Shown here piece by piece: positions 43,868 through 52,568 of a stretch of DNA of 55,675 nt; within the stretch, counting starts at the first letter, position 1, and every line of letters starts with the position of its first letter. Source of the DNA: an uncultured Lachnospiraceae bacterium (GTDB taxonomy: Bacteria > Bacillota > Clostridia > Lachnospirales > Lachnospiraceae). The position numbers and the translations under genes are program-made. The notes under the pieces were generated by a model. That model saw only the letters and a program-made list of their open reading frames with translations, was not told the DNA's origin and did no database searches. Location: NCBI GenBank assembly GCA_902779445.1, contig CACZBM010000013.1:1-55675 (forward strand), in the 5' to 3' direction.

Positions 43868-44851
43868 TCACAGGTAGTGTGCTCTGAGCTCTTCTGCAGA
43901 GAGGGGGCTGAGATAAGCAGGTGCGATATCCAGCACTGTCTTGCAGCCGGTCACGCCTTCCTTATTAAGTCTCGCTACAGCCCTTGCGTATGCCACGAGT
44001 ACCGACCCTGTAAACTCGGGATTAGAGTCGAGCTTCAGGCTGTACTCGATGATATGCTTATTTGTTCCGTCTCCGGTAGCTCCTGTATAGATAACAGACC
44101 CACCGTGAGGAAGTCCTGAATGATCTCTCTTAAGCTCCTGTTCAGAGATAAAGTTAACAGTGGTATCGTAGTCGGAGAAGTAATTTGCCATAGTCTTTAT
44201 CTCCTGCTCGATCCTGTCTTTATCCGCGCCATCTTCCGCTACGACCCAGCATTCCCTGGTGTGCTTTTCCCTGGTGGAAAGCTCCGGATTCTCGCCGTTT
44301 CTCACTCTCTCAAGCGCTGAAGGAACGGGAACGGTATACTGTCTCGCATCCAGCACTCCGTCTATACGTCTGATGGCATCCGAATGTCCCTGGCTCACTC
44401 CCCTGCCCCAGAAAGTGTAGTCCCTTCCGTCAGGAAGTATGGAATGGGAATAAACTCTGTTAAGTGAAAACATTCCGGGATCCCATCCGCAGGAAATAAG
44501 TGCGGTCTTTCCCGCCTTTTTCGAGGCTGCATTCACATTATCAAAATGTAACGGGATATTTGCATGGGTGTCAAAAGAATCTATAACATTGTAAAGAGCT
44601 GCATACTTCGGAGTCATCTCAGGAAGATCCGTTGCAGAGCCTCCGCAGATCACGAGGACGTCAATATCCTCTTTGCCGTTATCCAGATCATCTGTACTTT
44701 TAACCGGAACAGAAGCGGTATTTATGCTGATAGAAGAGGGATCTCTTCTGGTATAAACACCCGTCAGTTCCAGATCAGCATTTCTTTTAACGGCTTCCTC
44801 AACTCCGCGTCCCAGGTTTCCATATCCTAAAATTCCTACTTTTGTACTCAT
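43868..44851 (-). CDS. ddh: meso-Diaminopimelate dehydrogenase
   Basis: This 327-residue protein has the usual Ddh length. The NADPH-binding ILGYGNLGRGVEEAV is at the N-terminus, followed by VLVICGGSATDL, IDSFDTHANIPLH, LISCGWDPGMFSLNR and FWGRGVSQGHSDAIRRI. It makes meso-DAP in one step for lysine and peptidoglycan. GGAGCGAGC precedes the ATG. It follows the thioesterase gene by 18 bp on the same strand. Confidence 0.96.
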   Translation of the reverse strand: MSTKVGILGYGNLGRGVEEAVKRNADLELTGVYTRRDPSSISINTASVPVKSTDDLDNGKEDIDVLVICGGSATDLPEMTPKYAALYNVIDSFDTHANIPLHFDNVNAASKKAGKTALISCGWDPGMFSLNRVYSHSILPDGRDYTFWGRGVSQGHSDAIRRIDGVLDARQYTVPVPSALERVRNGENPELSTREKHTRECWVVAEDGADKDRIEQEIKTMANYFSDYDTTVNFISEQELKRDHSGLPHGGSVIYTGATGDGTNKHIIEYSLKLDSNPEFTGSVLVAYARAVARLNKEGVTGCKTVLDIAPAYLSPLSAEELRAHYL

Positions 44852-44869
44852 GCTCGCTCCTCTCTTTTT

Positions 44870-45616
44870 TCAGGGTTTCAATTCCACAAGACAATAGGGC
44901 TTTCCGTCTTCGCCGTTAAGTGAAACGGTAAATACCCGTCCTCCGTTGTCTCCTTCCTCAGTCCTGTCGTTTATGACAGGATAGATCATATCCCCCTTAA
45001 AAGCCTGCTTCCTGTATTCAACCCGCAGTTTCCGGGGATGTGTCCGGTCCCCGAATCCCATTTCCTCCAGTGCATCCGTAGCAAAGCGGATGTACTGCTC
45101 GTTATTGACATGCCGGTTGATATCCAGATCCCGCTGCCTGACAGTGAGCTCACCCGCAGATGTATTCTCACCATCTTTCGGAAAGATCACCTTTCTTCCG
45201 GAATAACCCATTTCCAGTTTTTCTTCCATGGGATAGGCCTTCACGACCTCTTCCGGAACACGGACCGGGAACTGCTCCTTCAGATCTATCAGCGCCCATA
45301 TGGAGTTGGCGCGGGCGATCATATTTCCCTCAGCATCTTTCATAAAGTAATTCCTGCACCCGAAAAGCCCGCGGATGCTGTATGGAACGGTGCCGATCTC
45401 CACTTCTTCATAAAGAGCGGGATACCTGTCCACTTCTATTTCCCAGTTGGATATCATCCATACCAGGTTCTTCTCCATGAGCGCTTCCCAGGAGCCCGCC
45501 GTATTTGCAGTCTGGAAAGTGGAACAGTCCTGGAAATAATTCACCAGTGCCGGAAGCGTCAGCTTCTTATTAACTCCGCACTCGCTGTATCTTACTTTCG
45601 TTTTGAAACTGTACAT
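44870..45616 (-). CDS. Acyl-ACP thioesterase (FatA-like)
   Basis: This 248-residue protein is a double-hotdog. It has KTKVRYSECGVNKKLTLPALVNYFQDCS at the start of the first half (shown by KVRYSEC and NYFQDCS), NLVWMISNWEIEVDRYP, and in the second half RQRDLDINRHVNNEQYI, whose Asn-His pair is the expected active site. It releases fatty acids from acyl carrier protein. It lies 3 bp after thrS, so it is probably translationally coupled. Confidence 0.9.
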   Translation of the reverse strand: MYSFKTKVRYSECGVNKKLTLPALVNYFQDCSTFQTANTAGSWEALMEKNLVWMISNWEIEVDRYPALYEEVEIGTVPYSIRGLFGCRNYFMKDAEGNMIARANSIWALIDLKEQFPVRVPEEVVKAYPMEEKLEMGYSGRKVIFPKDGENTSAGELTVRQRDLDINRHVNNEQYIRFATDALEEMGFGDRTHPRKLRVEYRKQAFKGDMIYPVINDRTEEGDNGGRVFTVSLNGEDGKPYCLVELKP

Positions 45617-45619
45617 AGA

Positions 45620-47395
45620 TTACTTCAGATCCCCGGGGACCTCGGTCAGAAGATCCAGCGAATACTCTTTGTTCATTCTATTGCACATAGCGATAAACGT
45701 ATCAAGAGGCACATCGTGAAGACCGTTCTTTGTTCCCCTGATATTGATGGAAACCGTATTATCCGCAGCTTCCTTGTCACCAAGTACCAGAATATACGGG
45801 TCTCTCATCGTCTTATACTGCTTGATCTTCAGCTTCATATTCTCATCGGAATAGTCAGCCTCCGCGCGGATCCTGTTTTCAAATAAAAGATCAGCAACCT
45901 TCTTCGCATATTCATTGTTTTCAACCCTTATGGGCACGATCCCGACCTGAACGGGTGAGAGCCAGAAGGGGAAATGTCCCTTGAAGTTCTCGATAAGGAT
46001 ACCGATAAATCTCTCCATGGAACCGAATATAGCCCTGTGGATAAGTACGGGTCTCTTCATCGAACCATCCTGTGCCACATATTTAAGATCGAAGTTTAAG
46101 GGCAGCTGGAAGTCAAGCTGGATGGTTCCCATCTGCCATTCACGTCCGAGACAGTCCTTCATCTTCAGGTCTATCTTCGGTCCGTAGAATGCCCCGTCTC
46201 CGGGATTTATCTCAAAATTACCCTTGCCAAGCTTATTCTCCAGGATCCTCTGAAGTGCATCCTCAGCCCGGTTCCAGAGTTCTATATCGCCCATATAATC
46301 ATCGGGTCTCGTGGAAAGCTCTGCAGAATACTCAAGGCCGAATGTTCCGTAGATCTTCTTTGCGATCTCCATGATATCACTGATCTCAGACTCTATCTGT
46401 TCATCGGTTACGTATGTATGGTCATCATCCTGATGGAATTCCTGCACACGGAAGAGTCCGTTAAGAGCTCCAGATTTCTCCCTCCTGTGAATGACATCAG
46501 TCTGTGAAAATCTTAAGGGCAGCTCCTTATAGCTTCTCTGGCGGTATCTGTATACGTTAATGGAATTCGGACAGTTCATGGGTTTGATGGCATAGGTATT
46601 ATTCTCATCGATCGGAACCGTGAACATTCCGTCCTGATAATGAGCCCAGTGTCCGGACTGTACCCAGAGCTCCTTTGAAGAAAGGACCGGACCGCTTATC
46701 TCCTGATAGCCGTGAGTCTCATGTTCTCTTCTCCAATAGTCAAGAAGGGCATTAAATACTTTCCACCCTCTGGGAAGCCAGTAAGGCATACCGGGAGCGG
46801 TCTCATGGAACATGAAGAGCTCCATCTCGGGTCCGAGCTTCTTATGATCCCTTTCCATTGCTTCCTTGATAAGGTTCAGATGGTCTTTAAGGGCTTTCTT
46901 ATCCGGGAACGCATACACGTATATCCTCTGAAGCTGGTCTCTTTTCTCATCACCTCTCCAGTAAGATCCGGAAACTGACTTTACCTGGAATGCAGCATTC
47001 ATAAGCTCTCTGGAGCTGTCTACATGCGGTCCTCTGCAGAGGTCCACAAAGTCCTCTCCTGTGTGGTAGATCGTAATGGTCTCACCATCAGGGAGATCCT
47101 CTATGAGTTCCTTCTTATACTTCTGATCCTTAAAGATATCAAGGGCTTCCGCCTTAGAAACTTCTTTCCTTGTCCAGTCCTCGCCCCTTTTGATGACTTC
47201 ATGCATCTTATCTTCTATCATCTTGAAATCGTCCGTAGTGACAGTCCGCGGAAGATTAAAGTCATAATAGAAACCGTCAGCAATCTGGGGTCCTATTGCA
47301 TACTGAACATCTTTTCCAAAAATCTCTATCACGGCTTTTGCAAGTATATGTGATAACGAGTGACGGTAAACCGCCAGAAATTCTTCTCTTTCCAT
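45620..47395 (-). CDS. thrS: Threonyl-tRNA synthetase without TGS domain
   Basis: This 591-residue protein begins directly at the editing domain (YRHSLSHILAKAV at about 10, GPQIADGFYYDF, DLCRGPHVDSS). It continues into the class II core (YWLPRGWKVFNALLDYWRRE, KPMNCPNSINVYRYRQRSYK, VQEFHQDDDHTYV, GDGAFYGPKID, QLDFQLP, HRAIFGSMERFIG) and the anticodon domain. The roughly 60-residue N-terminal TGS domain of usual ThrRS is absent. ATG at 47395 has AAAGGAAAT just upstream. The predicted promoter gives a leader of only about 27 bases, leaving no room for a T-box. Confidence 0.95.
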   Translation of the reverse strand: MEREEFLAVYRHSLSHILAKAVIEIFGKDVQYAIGPQIADGFYYDFNLPRTVTTDDFKMIEDKMHEVIKRGEDWTRKEVSKAEALDIFKDQKYKKELIEDLPDGETITIYHTGEDFVDLCRGPHVDSSRELMNAAFQVKSVSGSYWRGDEKRDQLQRIYVYAFPDKKALKDHLNLIKEAMERDHKKLGPEMELFMFHETAPGMPYWLPRGWKVFNALLDYWRREHETHGYQEISGPVLSSKELWVQSGHWAHYQDGMFTVPIDENNTYAIKPMNCPNSINVYRYRQRSYKELPLRFSQTDVIHRREKSGALNGLFRVQEFHQDDDHTYVTDEQIESEISDIMEIAKKIYGTFGLEYSAELSTRPDDYMGDIELWNRAEDALQRILENKLGKGNFEINPGDGAFYGPKIDLKMKDCLGREWQMGTIQLDFQLPLNFDLKYVAQDGSMKRPVLIHRAIFGSMERFIGILIENFKGHFPFWLSPVQVGIVPIRVENNEYAKKVADLLFENRIRAEADYSDENMKLKIKQYKTMRDPYILVLGDKEAADNTVSINIRGTKNGLHDVPLDTFIAMCNRMNKEYSLDLLTEVPGDLK

Positions 47396-47428
47396 AATAT
47401 TTCCTTTCATAAATATACAACAATCTGT

Positions 47429-47457
47429 ATTATCCTAGTATTTACTCGAAATTGCAA
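47429..47457 (-). promoter_or_regulatory. Predicted promoter of the thrS operon
   Basis: On the minus strand TTGCAA (47457-47452), a 17-base spacer and GATAAT (47434-47429) closely match the sigma-A consensus. The transcript would start about 27 bases before the thrS start codon. Confidence 0.65.
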
Positions 47458-47472
47458 GCCGCTTGAGTTTAT

Positions 47473-49674
47473 TTATGCGTCTTTTTTTCGTTCCTCCACC
47501 TGCTGGCGTCTCACAAGCTCCGCGAAAAATCCATCCTTTGCGATGAGTTCTTCATAGCTTCCGTCCTCCACTATCCTTCCCCCGTCAAGGACTATGATCC
47601 TGTCACAGTTCTTGATGGTCGATAGCCTGTGGGCAATGACTACTCTGGTGCACTCCAGGGAATCCAGGGCATCCGAGACCTGCTTCTGCGTAATATTGTC
47701 AAGGGCGCTTGTGGCTTCGTCAAACATCAGGATCTTTGGCTTAGGCGCTATTGCCCTTGCGATCATTATCCTCTGTTTCTGGCCTCCCGATATCCCGCTG
47801 CCTCCTTCATCTATGATGGTAAACATGTTCATCGGCATCTGGCGTATATCTTCCGCAATACCTGCCATCTCTGCAGCTTCCCAGGCATCCTCAAGTGTGA
47901 GTTCCGGCGCTGAGATCACTATATTTGAATAGATATCTCCGAAGAAAAGAGCTCCGTTTTGCATTACCGTACCAATCTTACTCCGGAGAGATTTAAGGTC
48001 GATATTGTTAAGATCCCTTCCGTCATAGTAAACCGCTCCCTTCTGGGGTTTTTCAAATCCGAGCATTATCCTCATAAGAGTACTCTTGCCGCAGCCGGTC
48101 TTTCCGGTTATGGCGACATACTGTCCGGAGCGTATCTTTAAGCTCAGGTCATCCAGTACAGGAGGCATATCCTCTTTATAGCGGAAGGAGATATTATTGA
48201 GCTCTATACTTCCGGATAGCTTCTCGATCACGGGCTTATCCTCGGAAACCTCCGGGGCTGTCTCGATAAAAGGACGTATAAGTTCAAAGGTAGGCGCTAT
48301 CTGGGCTGCAGGTTCGATCATGGGTACCAGTGTCGTAAATGCGCCGTTTACTATCGCAAATGCCGCATTGAAAGCATAGAACTGTCCCACATCAATATGA
48401 GACCTTATGGCAATATAGTAAATGATCATTGTACCCGCAAGGGACAGGGCTGTTATGACTGCCGGGAACACTTTTACGAAAATGGGCGGATCATACATAT
48501 AAGAAGACTGTGCTGCATAGGCACCCGCCCACTTTGCGAAAGCGCGCCTCTCAGCTCCTGAAAGCTTGATCTTTTCCACCCCTGAAATAAGCGAATATGA
48601 TAAGCCGCTTTCCTTAGCCTGAAGCTCCATCTGGACTTTATTTACCTCAGACCTTATTACCAGGGCTATTATGATGGTCAGAAGCTGCAGCAGTGCTACC
48701 GTAAAGGCCGGTACGGAAAGTGCCGGAGCAAATGTCCTTATCTGAATGATATAGACAAACGAAAACAGTGTTGTTGTAAAGGCTGTCATCACAAGGTTCA
48801 GTATCTGGTAGACAAGGATATTCAGGTTTTCCACACGGTTAGCAAGGTCGCCGGAGGTGTATTTAGCAAAGAAGGAGCTGGGAAGAGACAATATCCTCAT
48901 CATCATTGCCGATTCCAGTATCAGATTTAACCTGCCGGTTATCCTGCTTAAAAAGAGATCCTGTACCGTTCCGAATAAAATCCCCGAAACCGAAACACAT
49001 ACCATAAATACAGCTATAGCAATAAGTGCCGACATACTCTTTATGGATATGATATCCGAAAACAGGACGCTGTTGATCCAGGGTATCAGCATCCCGGTCA
49101 GTGCGGCGATAAATGCGAATCCAAAGTATCCTGCGACTCCCGGTCTGTCGATATTTCCTAGAATGTATCCGTAAAGATCCTTTAACGTAAGGGCTCTCGT
49201 GGGGAAAGGCCTGTAAAACGCCAATACTTCGTCAGAAAAGAGGTTCTCTGCTCCGGCATTTACACTCACCTTTTTCCCGGTATCGGGATCTAAGTATCTG
49301 TATCCGCTGGCACCTGCCGGGATAAGTGCCACCGGCTTACCGTCTTTCTTAAATGTGGTAAGCATAGCTCCGGAAGCATCCTTTCTCCAGCCCTTCTGAA
49401 GAATGACTTCCCTTGTCATGATACCGTATGGCCGGAGCAGGTACTCGAGAACCTCCTCGATAGAGGACAGTTTTTCAGGAACTTCCCTGGTCTTCACGTG
49501 ATAGTATTTAAGAATGGATCCTATGGCATCCGTTGCCTGTTCACGTTCATTATGAAGCGCAGCGGTAAGACTCCTCCCCATGACCGATCCTGCGATCTTC
49601 AGGCAAGAGTCCTCAAATGCCTCTATGTCATTGTTTTTTCTGAGCTCTATCTGCTCTTCAAACCACGTCGTCAC
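47473..49674 (-). CDS. NHLP-type export ABC transporter, permease/ATPase subunit without peptidase
   Basis: This 733-residue protein has an N-terminal cytoplasmic domain (1-150) characteristic of the second ABC protein of NHLP-type peptide exporters. Six membrane helices follow (about 170-440). The ATPase has Walker A GKTGCGKST near 530, GSGISGGQKQR and ILMFDEATSALD. It pairs with the peptidase-containing ABC protein encoded just upstream. The start is GTG with GGAG 11 bases before. No precursor-modifying enzyme is encoded next to it. Confidence 0.9.
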   Translation of the reverse strand: MTTWFEEQIELRKNNDIEAFEDSCLKIAGSVMGRSLTAALHNEREQATDAIGSILKYYHVKTREVPEKLSSIEEVLEYLLRPYGIMTREVILQKGWRKDASGAMLTTFKKDGKPVALIPAGASGYRYLDPDTGKKVSVNAGAENLFSDEVLAFYRPFPTRALTLKDLYGYILGNIDRPGVAGYFGFAFIAALTGMLIPWINSVLFSDIISIKSMSALIAIAVFMVCVSVSGILFGTVQDLFLSRITGRLNLILESAMMMRILSLPSSFFAKYTSGDLANRVENLNILVYQILNLVMTAFTTTLFSFVYIIQIRTFAPALSVPAFTVALLQLLTIIIALVIRSEVNKVQMELQAKESGLSYSLISGVEKIKLSGAERRAFAKWAGAYAAQSSYMYDPPIFVKVFPAVITALSLAGTMIIYYIAIRSHIDVGQFYAFNAAFAIVNGAFTTLVPMIEPAAQIAPTFELIRPFIETAPEVSEDKPVIEKLSGSIELNNISFRYKEDMPPVLDDLSLKIRSGQYVAITGKTGCGKSTLMRIMLGFEKPQKGAVYYDGRDLNNIDLKSLRSKIGTVMQNGALFFGDIYSNIVISAPELTLEDAWEAAEMAGIAEDIRQMPMNMFTIIDEGGSGISGGQKQRIMIARAIAPKPKILMFDEATSALDNITQKQVSDALDSLECTRVVIAHRLSTIKNCDRIIVLDGGRIVEDGSYEELIAKDGFFAELVRRQQVEERKKDA

Positions 49675-49707
49675 GTTGTCACAAACTCCGGTTTATATTA
49701 TATTTCT

Positions 49708-49770
49708 GTCATCCTGAGCGTCAGCGAAGGATCTTTATTATGTAGATTCTTCGCTCCGCTCAGAATGACA
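49708..49770. repeat. R1 repeat, inverted pair
   Basis: GTCATCCTGAGCGTCAGCGA...AGGATCT and AGATTCTTCGCTCCGCTCAG...AATGAC form a roughly 27-bp imperfect stem between the two exporter ABC genes. Confidence 0.88.
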
Positions 49771-49799
49771 CCATCAGTCAATTATCTCAAAACTTTCGG

Positions 49800-52007
49800 T
49801 CATTCGCTGGTAACCAGTCGCGTGTACGCTCCATTCAGTGCCATCAGTTCTTCGTGAGTGCCGCGTTCTACCACTTTACCCTTATCAAGCACGATGATCT
49901 CGTCACAATCCCTGATGGTAGACAATCTGTGGGCAACCACAATACTCGTGATACCTCTTTCTTTTATGGAAGTGACCACACCATATTCTGTCTGGGCATC
50001 AAGTGCACTGGTGGCTTCGTCCATTATTATGACGGTGGGATCCTGCGCGAGCACTCTGGCTATCTCTATCCGCTGTCTCTGCCCTCCCGAGAGATCAAGT
50101 CCCCCGTTACGGATCTTATATGAATATCCGCCGTCACGCCTCATGATATCCTCGTGAACCTTGGCATCTCTGGCAGCCAGGATCATCTCAAAGTCTTCGA
50201 TGGAGCTGTCCCACATTTTGATATTGTTTGCTATGGTATCTTCAAAAAGGATAATGTCCTGATTGACTACGGCCACAGATCCCGTAAACACATCCCTGTC
50301 AATTTCCTCCACGTTCTTCCCGTCAAAGAGTATCTCCCCCGACCAGGGACGGTATAACCCCGATATCAGACGTGAAAGTGTGCTCTTTCCGCAGCCTGAG
50401 CCTCCCACAAAAGCCACACTCTTTCCCTGCTCCAGAGTAAGTGAAAAATCCTCGATAAGAGGAGGCGATAATTTTGAATATCCGAAAGTTACATTTTTCA
50501 GTTCCAGAGATCCGGAAAGCTTTCTGATCGGTTCCTTATCGTTTCCCTCTTTCATACCTTCCTTATGCGTTCCGTCAAGAATGGGATCCACCGGATATTC
50601 CATCACATCATCTATCCGTTCCATCTGGGTCCGCATCTCCTGAAGGCTCTGTCCTGCCTGAATGAGAGACTGGGCAGGTAACAGGAACTGTGTCAGAAAT
50701 CCCTGAAAAGCGAGGACCATACCGGATGTAAATTCTCCCCTGATGATAAGATAAACTCCCATAAGGAGCACAATATCATTTACAAGCTCCATCACGATCT
50801 TCGGGAGTCTTCCAAGCCCCGCATTGATCCGCGCAAACCTTACTCTCTGAGTATTTACGCTGGCCTGATAGCCGGACCACTTTGCGAAAAACCCGTTCTC
50901 AGCTCCGCTTGACTTTATATTCTCTATCATCTCTATCCCGGATACCGTATTGGAATAGAGCTTCGCTTCATCCCTCATCATTACGCGGGTGATATTTATC
51001 CTTTGGGCACTGGCATATGCTGCCACAGTCACATTGATGACAATGGCAAGAAGTCCTATTGCTGTCATCAGAGGGGAATATCTGATCATGACAGCAAAGT
51101 AGAAGATGAGCATTGCCGTATTGATAACGAGGGGTGCGAAAGTATTGACCAGAAGATTTGCTATATTGGCATTTGCAAGACGCCGCTGTTCTATATCACC
51201 GGCCATCCTCTGCGAAAAGAACTTCATGGGAAGCTGGAGCACATGCCATTGATAAGTGGAATTACCGACTGCGGCAAACTTTCCGCTGATCCTCAGCGAA
51301 TAAAGCGCAGCTATCCATGAAGCAATTATCTGTATAAGGGTAAGGACACTCAGTGCAGCCATAAAATACCCGACAAGAAAAGGATTATTCCCTGTCAGGA
51401 GCTCATCCATGAAAAATCTGGAAAAGCCTGCCGCAATAATAGCACAGATGGATACTATAGATGTGGTGATCGCTACGAATGCAGCCGCAGAGCCTGCCCC
51501 TTCCATTCTTTTCATGGCAAAGCGGAGCATACTCTTCTGTTTCCCGGAAGGAGCGAATCCCTCTCCGGGTGTTATCAGTATGCAGACTCCCGTAAATGCT
51601 TCATCAAACTCCTTTTCGCTTATGATAACATTGCCCCTCGCGGGGTCATTGATATATACCCTGCCATTTTTGAATCCGCATAAGACTACAAAGTGATTGA
51701 ATTCCCAGTGTATGATACAGGGATACACCGCATTCGCCTTCAACTGTTCCGGTTCAAACTTGTATCCAACCGCATTAAAATCGTAAGCCCTGGCTGCTCT
51801 GGCAATATTACCCGCTTTGGCACCGTCCCGCGATACGCCGCAGTCTTCCCTCACCTGCTCCAGTGGTACCCATTTATTGTAATAGGCCATGACCATGGTG
51901 AGACTCGCGGCACCACATTCAAGGGCCTCCATCTGCATTACAACGGGAACCTTTGCGACACCTTTCCTGACCGGCTGTTTAATTTTAACTGTGTTTTTAT
52001 CGCTCAC
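49800..52007 (-). CDS. NHLP-type export ABC transporter, C39 peptidase/permease/ATPase subunit
   Basis: In this 735-residue protein the N-terminal C39 peptidase domain has the catalytic Cys in ALECGAASLTMV (C31), His in EFNHFVVL (H105) and Asp in NDPARG (D121). Six membrane helices follow, then an ATPase with GGSGCGKSTL near 525, LDLSGGQRQRIEIARVL and IIMDEATSALD. It would cut a double-glycine leader while exporting the peptide. The start is GTG with CGGAGAG upstream, 22 bp after the short HlyD-like gene. Confidence 0.94.
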   Translation of the reverse strand: MSDKNTVKIKQPVRKGVAKVPVVMQMEALECGAASLTMVMAYYNKWVPLEQVREDCGVSRDGAKAGNIARAARAYDFNAVGYKFEPEQLKANAVYPCIIHWEFNHFVVLCGFKNGRVYINDPARGNVIISEKEFDEAFTGVCILITPGEGFAPSGKQKSMLRFAMKRMEGAGSAAAFVAITTSIVSICAIIAAGFSRFFMDELLTGNNPFLVGYFMAALSVLTLIQIIASWIAALYSLRISGKFAAVGNSTYQWHVLQLPMKFFSQRMAGDIEQRRLANANIANLLVNTFAPLVINTAMLIFYFAVMIRYSPLMTAIGLLAIVINVTVAAYASAQRINITRVMMRDEAKLYSNTVSGIEMIENIKSSGAENGFFAKWSGYQASVNTQRVRFARINAGLGRLPKIVMELVNDIVLLMGVYLIIRGEFTSGMVLAFQGFLTQFLLPAQSLIQAGQSLQEMRTQMERIDDVMEYPVDPILDGTHKEGMKEGNDKEPIRKLSGSLELKNVTFGYSKLSPPLIEDFSLTLEQGKSVAFVGGSGCGKSTLSRLISGLYRPWSGEILFDGKNVEEIDRDVFTGSVAVVNQDIILFEDTIANNIKMWDSSIEDFEMILAARDAKVHEDIMRRDGGYSYKIRNGGLDLSGGQRQRIEIARVLAQDPTVIIMDEATSALDAQTEYGVVTSIKERGITSIVVAHRLSTIRDCDEIIVLDKGKVVERGTHEELMALNGAYTRLVTSE

Positions 52008-52029
52008 TTAACTCTCCGGTTCAGGCGTT

Positions 52030-52254
52030 TTAATTGATAATATATGAAACGGGTGCCACCACCTCAGTGCCGGCACCGGTATTTATCTCTATCCTTCCGA
52101 ATACACCCCAGATCAGTGTTCCTATTATCAGAATGATGGTTGCGATCAGGATAAGCCACACAGAAGGCGTGGTCACTCTTATATAGTCATTAAGCTGTTC
52201 CGGAGAAGAAACCCTTTCTATGCTTTTCTTTCGGAATATCGATCTCTCTTCCAT
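52030..52254 (-). CDS. Truncated NHLP-type HlyD-like secretion protein
   Basis: This 74-residue protein begins MEERSIFRKKSIERVSSPEQ. The segment ERVSSPEQLNDYIRVTTPS plus one membrane helix (about 33-55) matches the N-terminus of NHLP-system secretion (membrane fusion) proteins. These usually continue for well over 200 further residues; this frame stops after VVAPVSYIIN. No remnant of the missing part is left, since the next gene starts 22 bp on. AAGGAG lies 6 bases before ATG 52254. It is either a deletion product or a deliberately short anchor. Confidence 0.75.
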   Translation of the reverse strand: MEERSIFRKKSIERVSSPEQLNDYIRVTTPSVWLILIATIILIIGTLIWGVFGRIEINTGAGTEVVAPVSYIIN

Positions 52255-52285
52255 GCACGCTCCTTTTTTGACGTTTGTATTATAT

Positions 52286-52314
52286 ATCCTATATCTACAT
52301 TGATTTGCCGTCAA
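52286..52314 (-). promoter_or_regulatory. Predicted promoter of the peptide-exporter operon
   Basis: On the minus strand TTGACG (52314-52309), a 17-base spacer and TAGGAT (52291-52286) are seen. The transcript would start near 52279, about 25 bases before the ATG of the short HlyD-like gene. This excludes an upstream in-frame start at 52332. Confidence 0.55.
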
Positions 52315-52342
52315 CCTGCCTTTTGGAGTCATTGGGGCGGTT

Positions 52343-52472
52343 CCAATGGCGTTAAGTTAGTGTCATTCTGAGCGAAGCGAAGAATCTCTTATAGCTGTAA
52401 GAGAGATCCTTCGCTGACGCTCAGGATGACAAGGAACTTAACTAAATGCCATTGGAGCGGTTCTGATTGACT
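52343..52472. repeat. R3-R1-R1-R3 composite palindrome
   Basis: R3 arms (CCAATGGCGTTAAGTTAG at 52343-52360 and its near inverse CTTAACTAAATGCCATTGG from 52437) enclose an R1 inverted pair whose centre is AATCTCTT-ATAGCTGT-AAGAGAGAT. The whole could fold into one long stem. Confidence 0.8.
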
Positions 52473-52479
52473 TATTTGC

Positions 52480-52508
52480 TTGCGGCTGCATGCATTATGC
52501 GCTATGCT
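52480..52508 (+). promoter_or_regulatory. Predicted promoter of the aldolase-kinase operon
   Basis: TTGCGG, a 17-base spacer and TATGCT lie about 60 bases before the aldolase start codon. Confidence 0.5.
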
Positions 52509-52568
52509 TTGTTTAACTTCGAAAAACAATTTCTGAATAAGATTCAATGATAAAACGGAGGTATCATT

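Larger units (their letters stand above)
52255..52568. other. Divergent intergenic region with nested palindromes
   Basis: This 314-bp gap holds, left to right, the leftward promoter of the exporter operon (52286-52314), an R3 arm (52343-52360), an inverted R1 pair (52361-52431), the opposing R3 arm (52438-52472) and the rightward aldolase promoter (52480-52508). No small gene with a convincing start was seen in it. Confidence 0.7.

Noticed and set aside
45038..45886. Long plus-strand open frame opposite the thioesterase and thrS genes
   Set aside because: It is antisense to two well-identified genes and has no recognisable product or start signal.
47396..47472. T-box leader upstream of thrS
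   Set aside because: Only 77 bases separate the genes, and no T-box core or terminator is seen.
52255..52332. A longer start for the HlyD-like stub
   Set aside because: The predicted promoter lies inside the extension, and AAGGAG with ATG 52254 gives a normal start.
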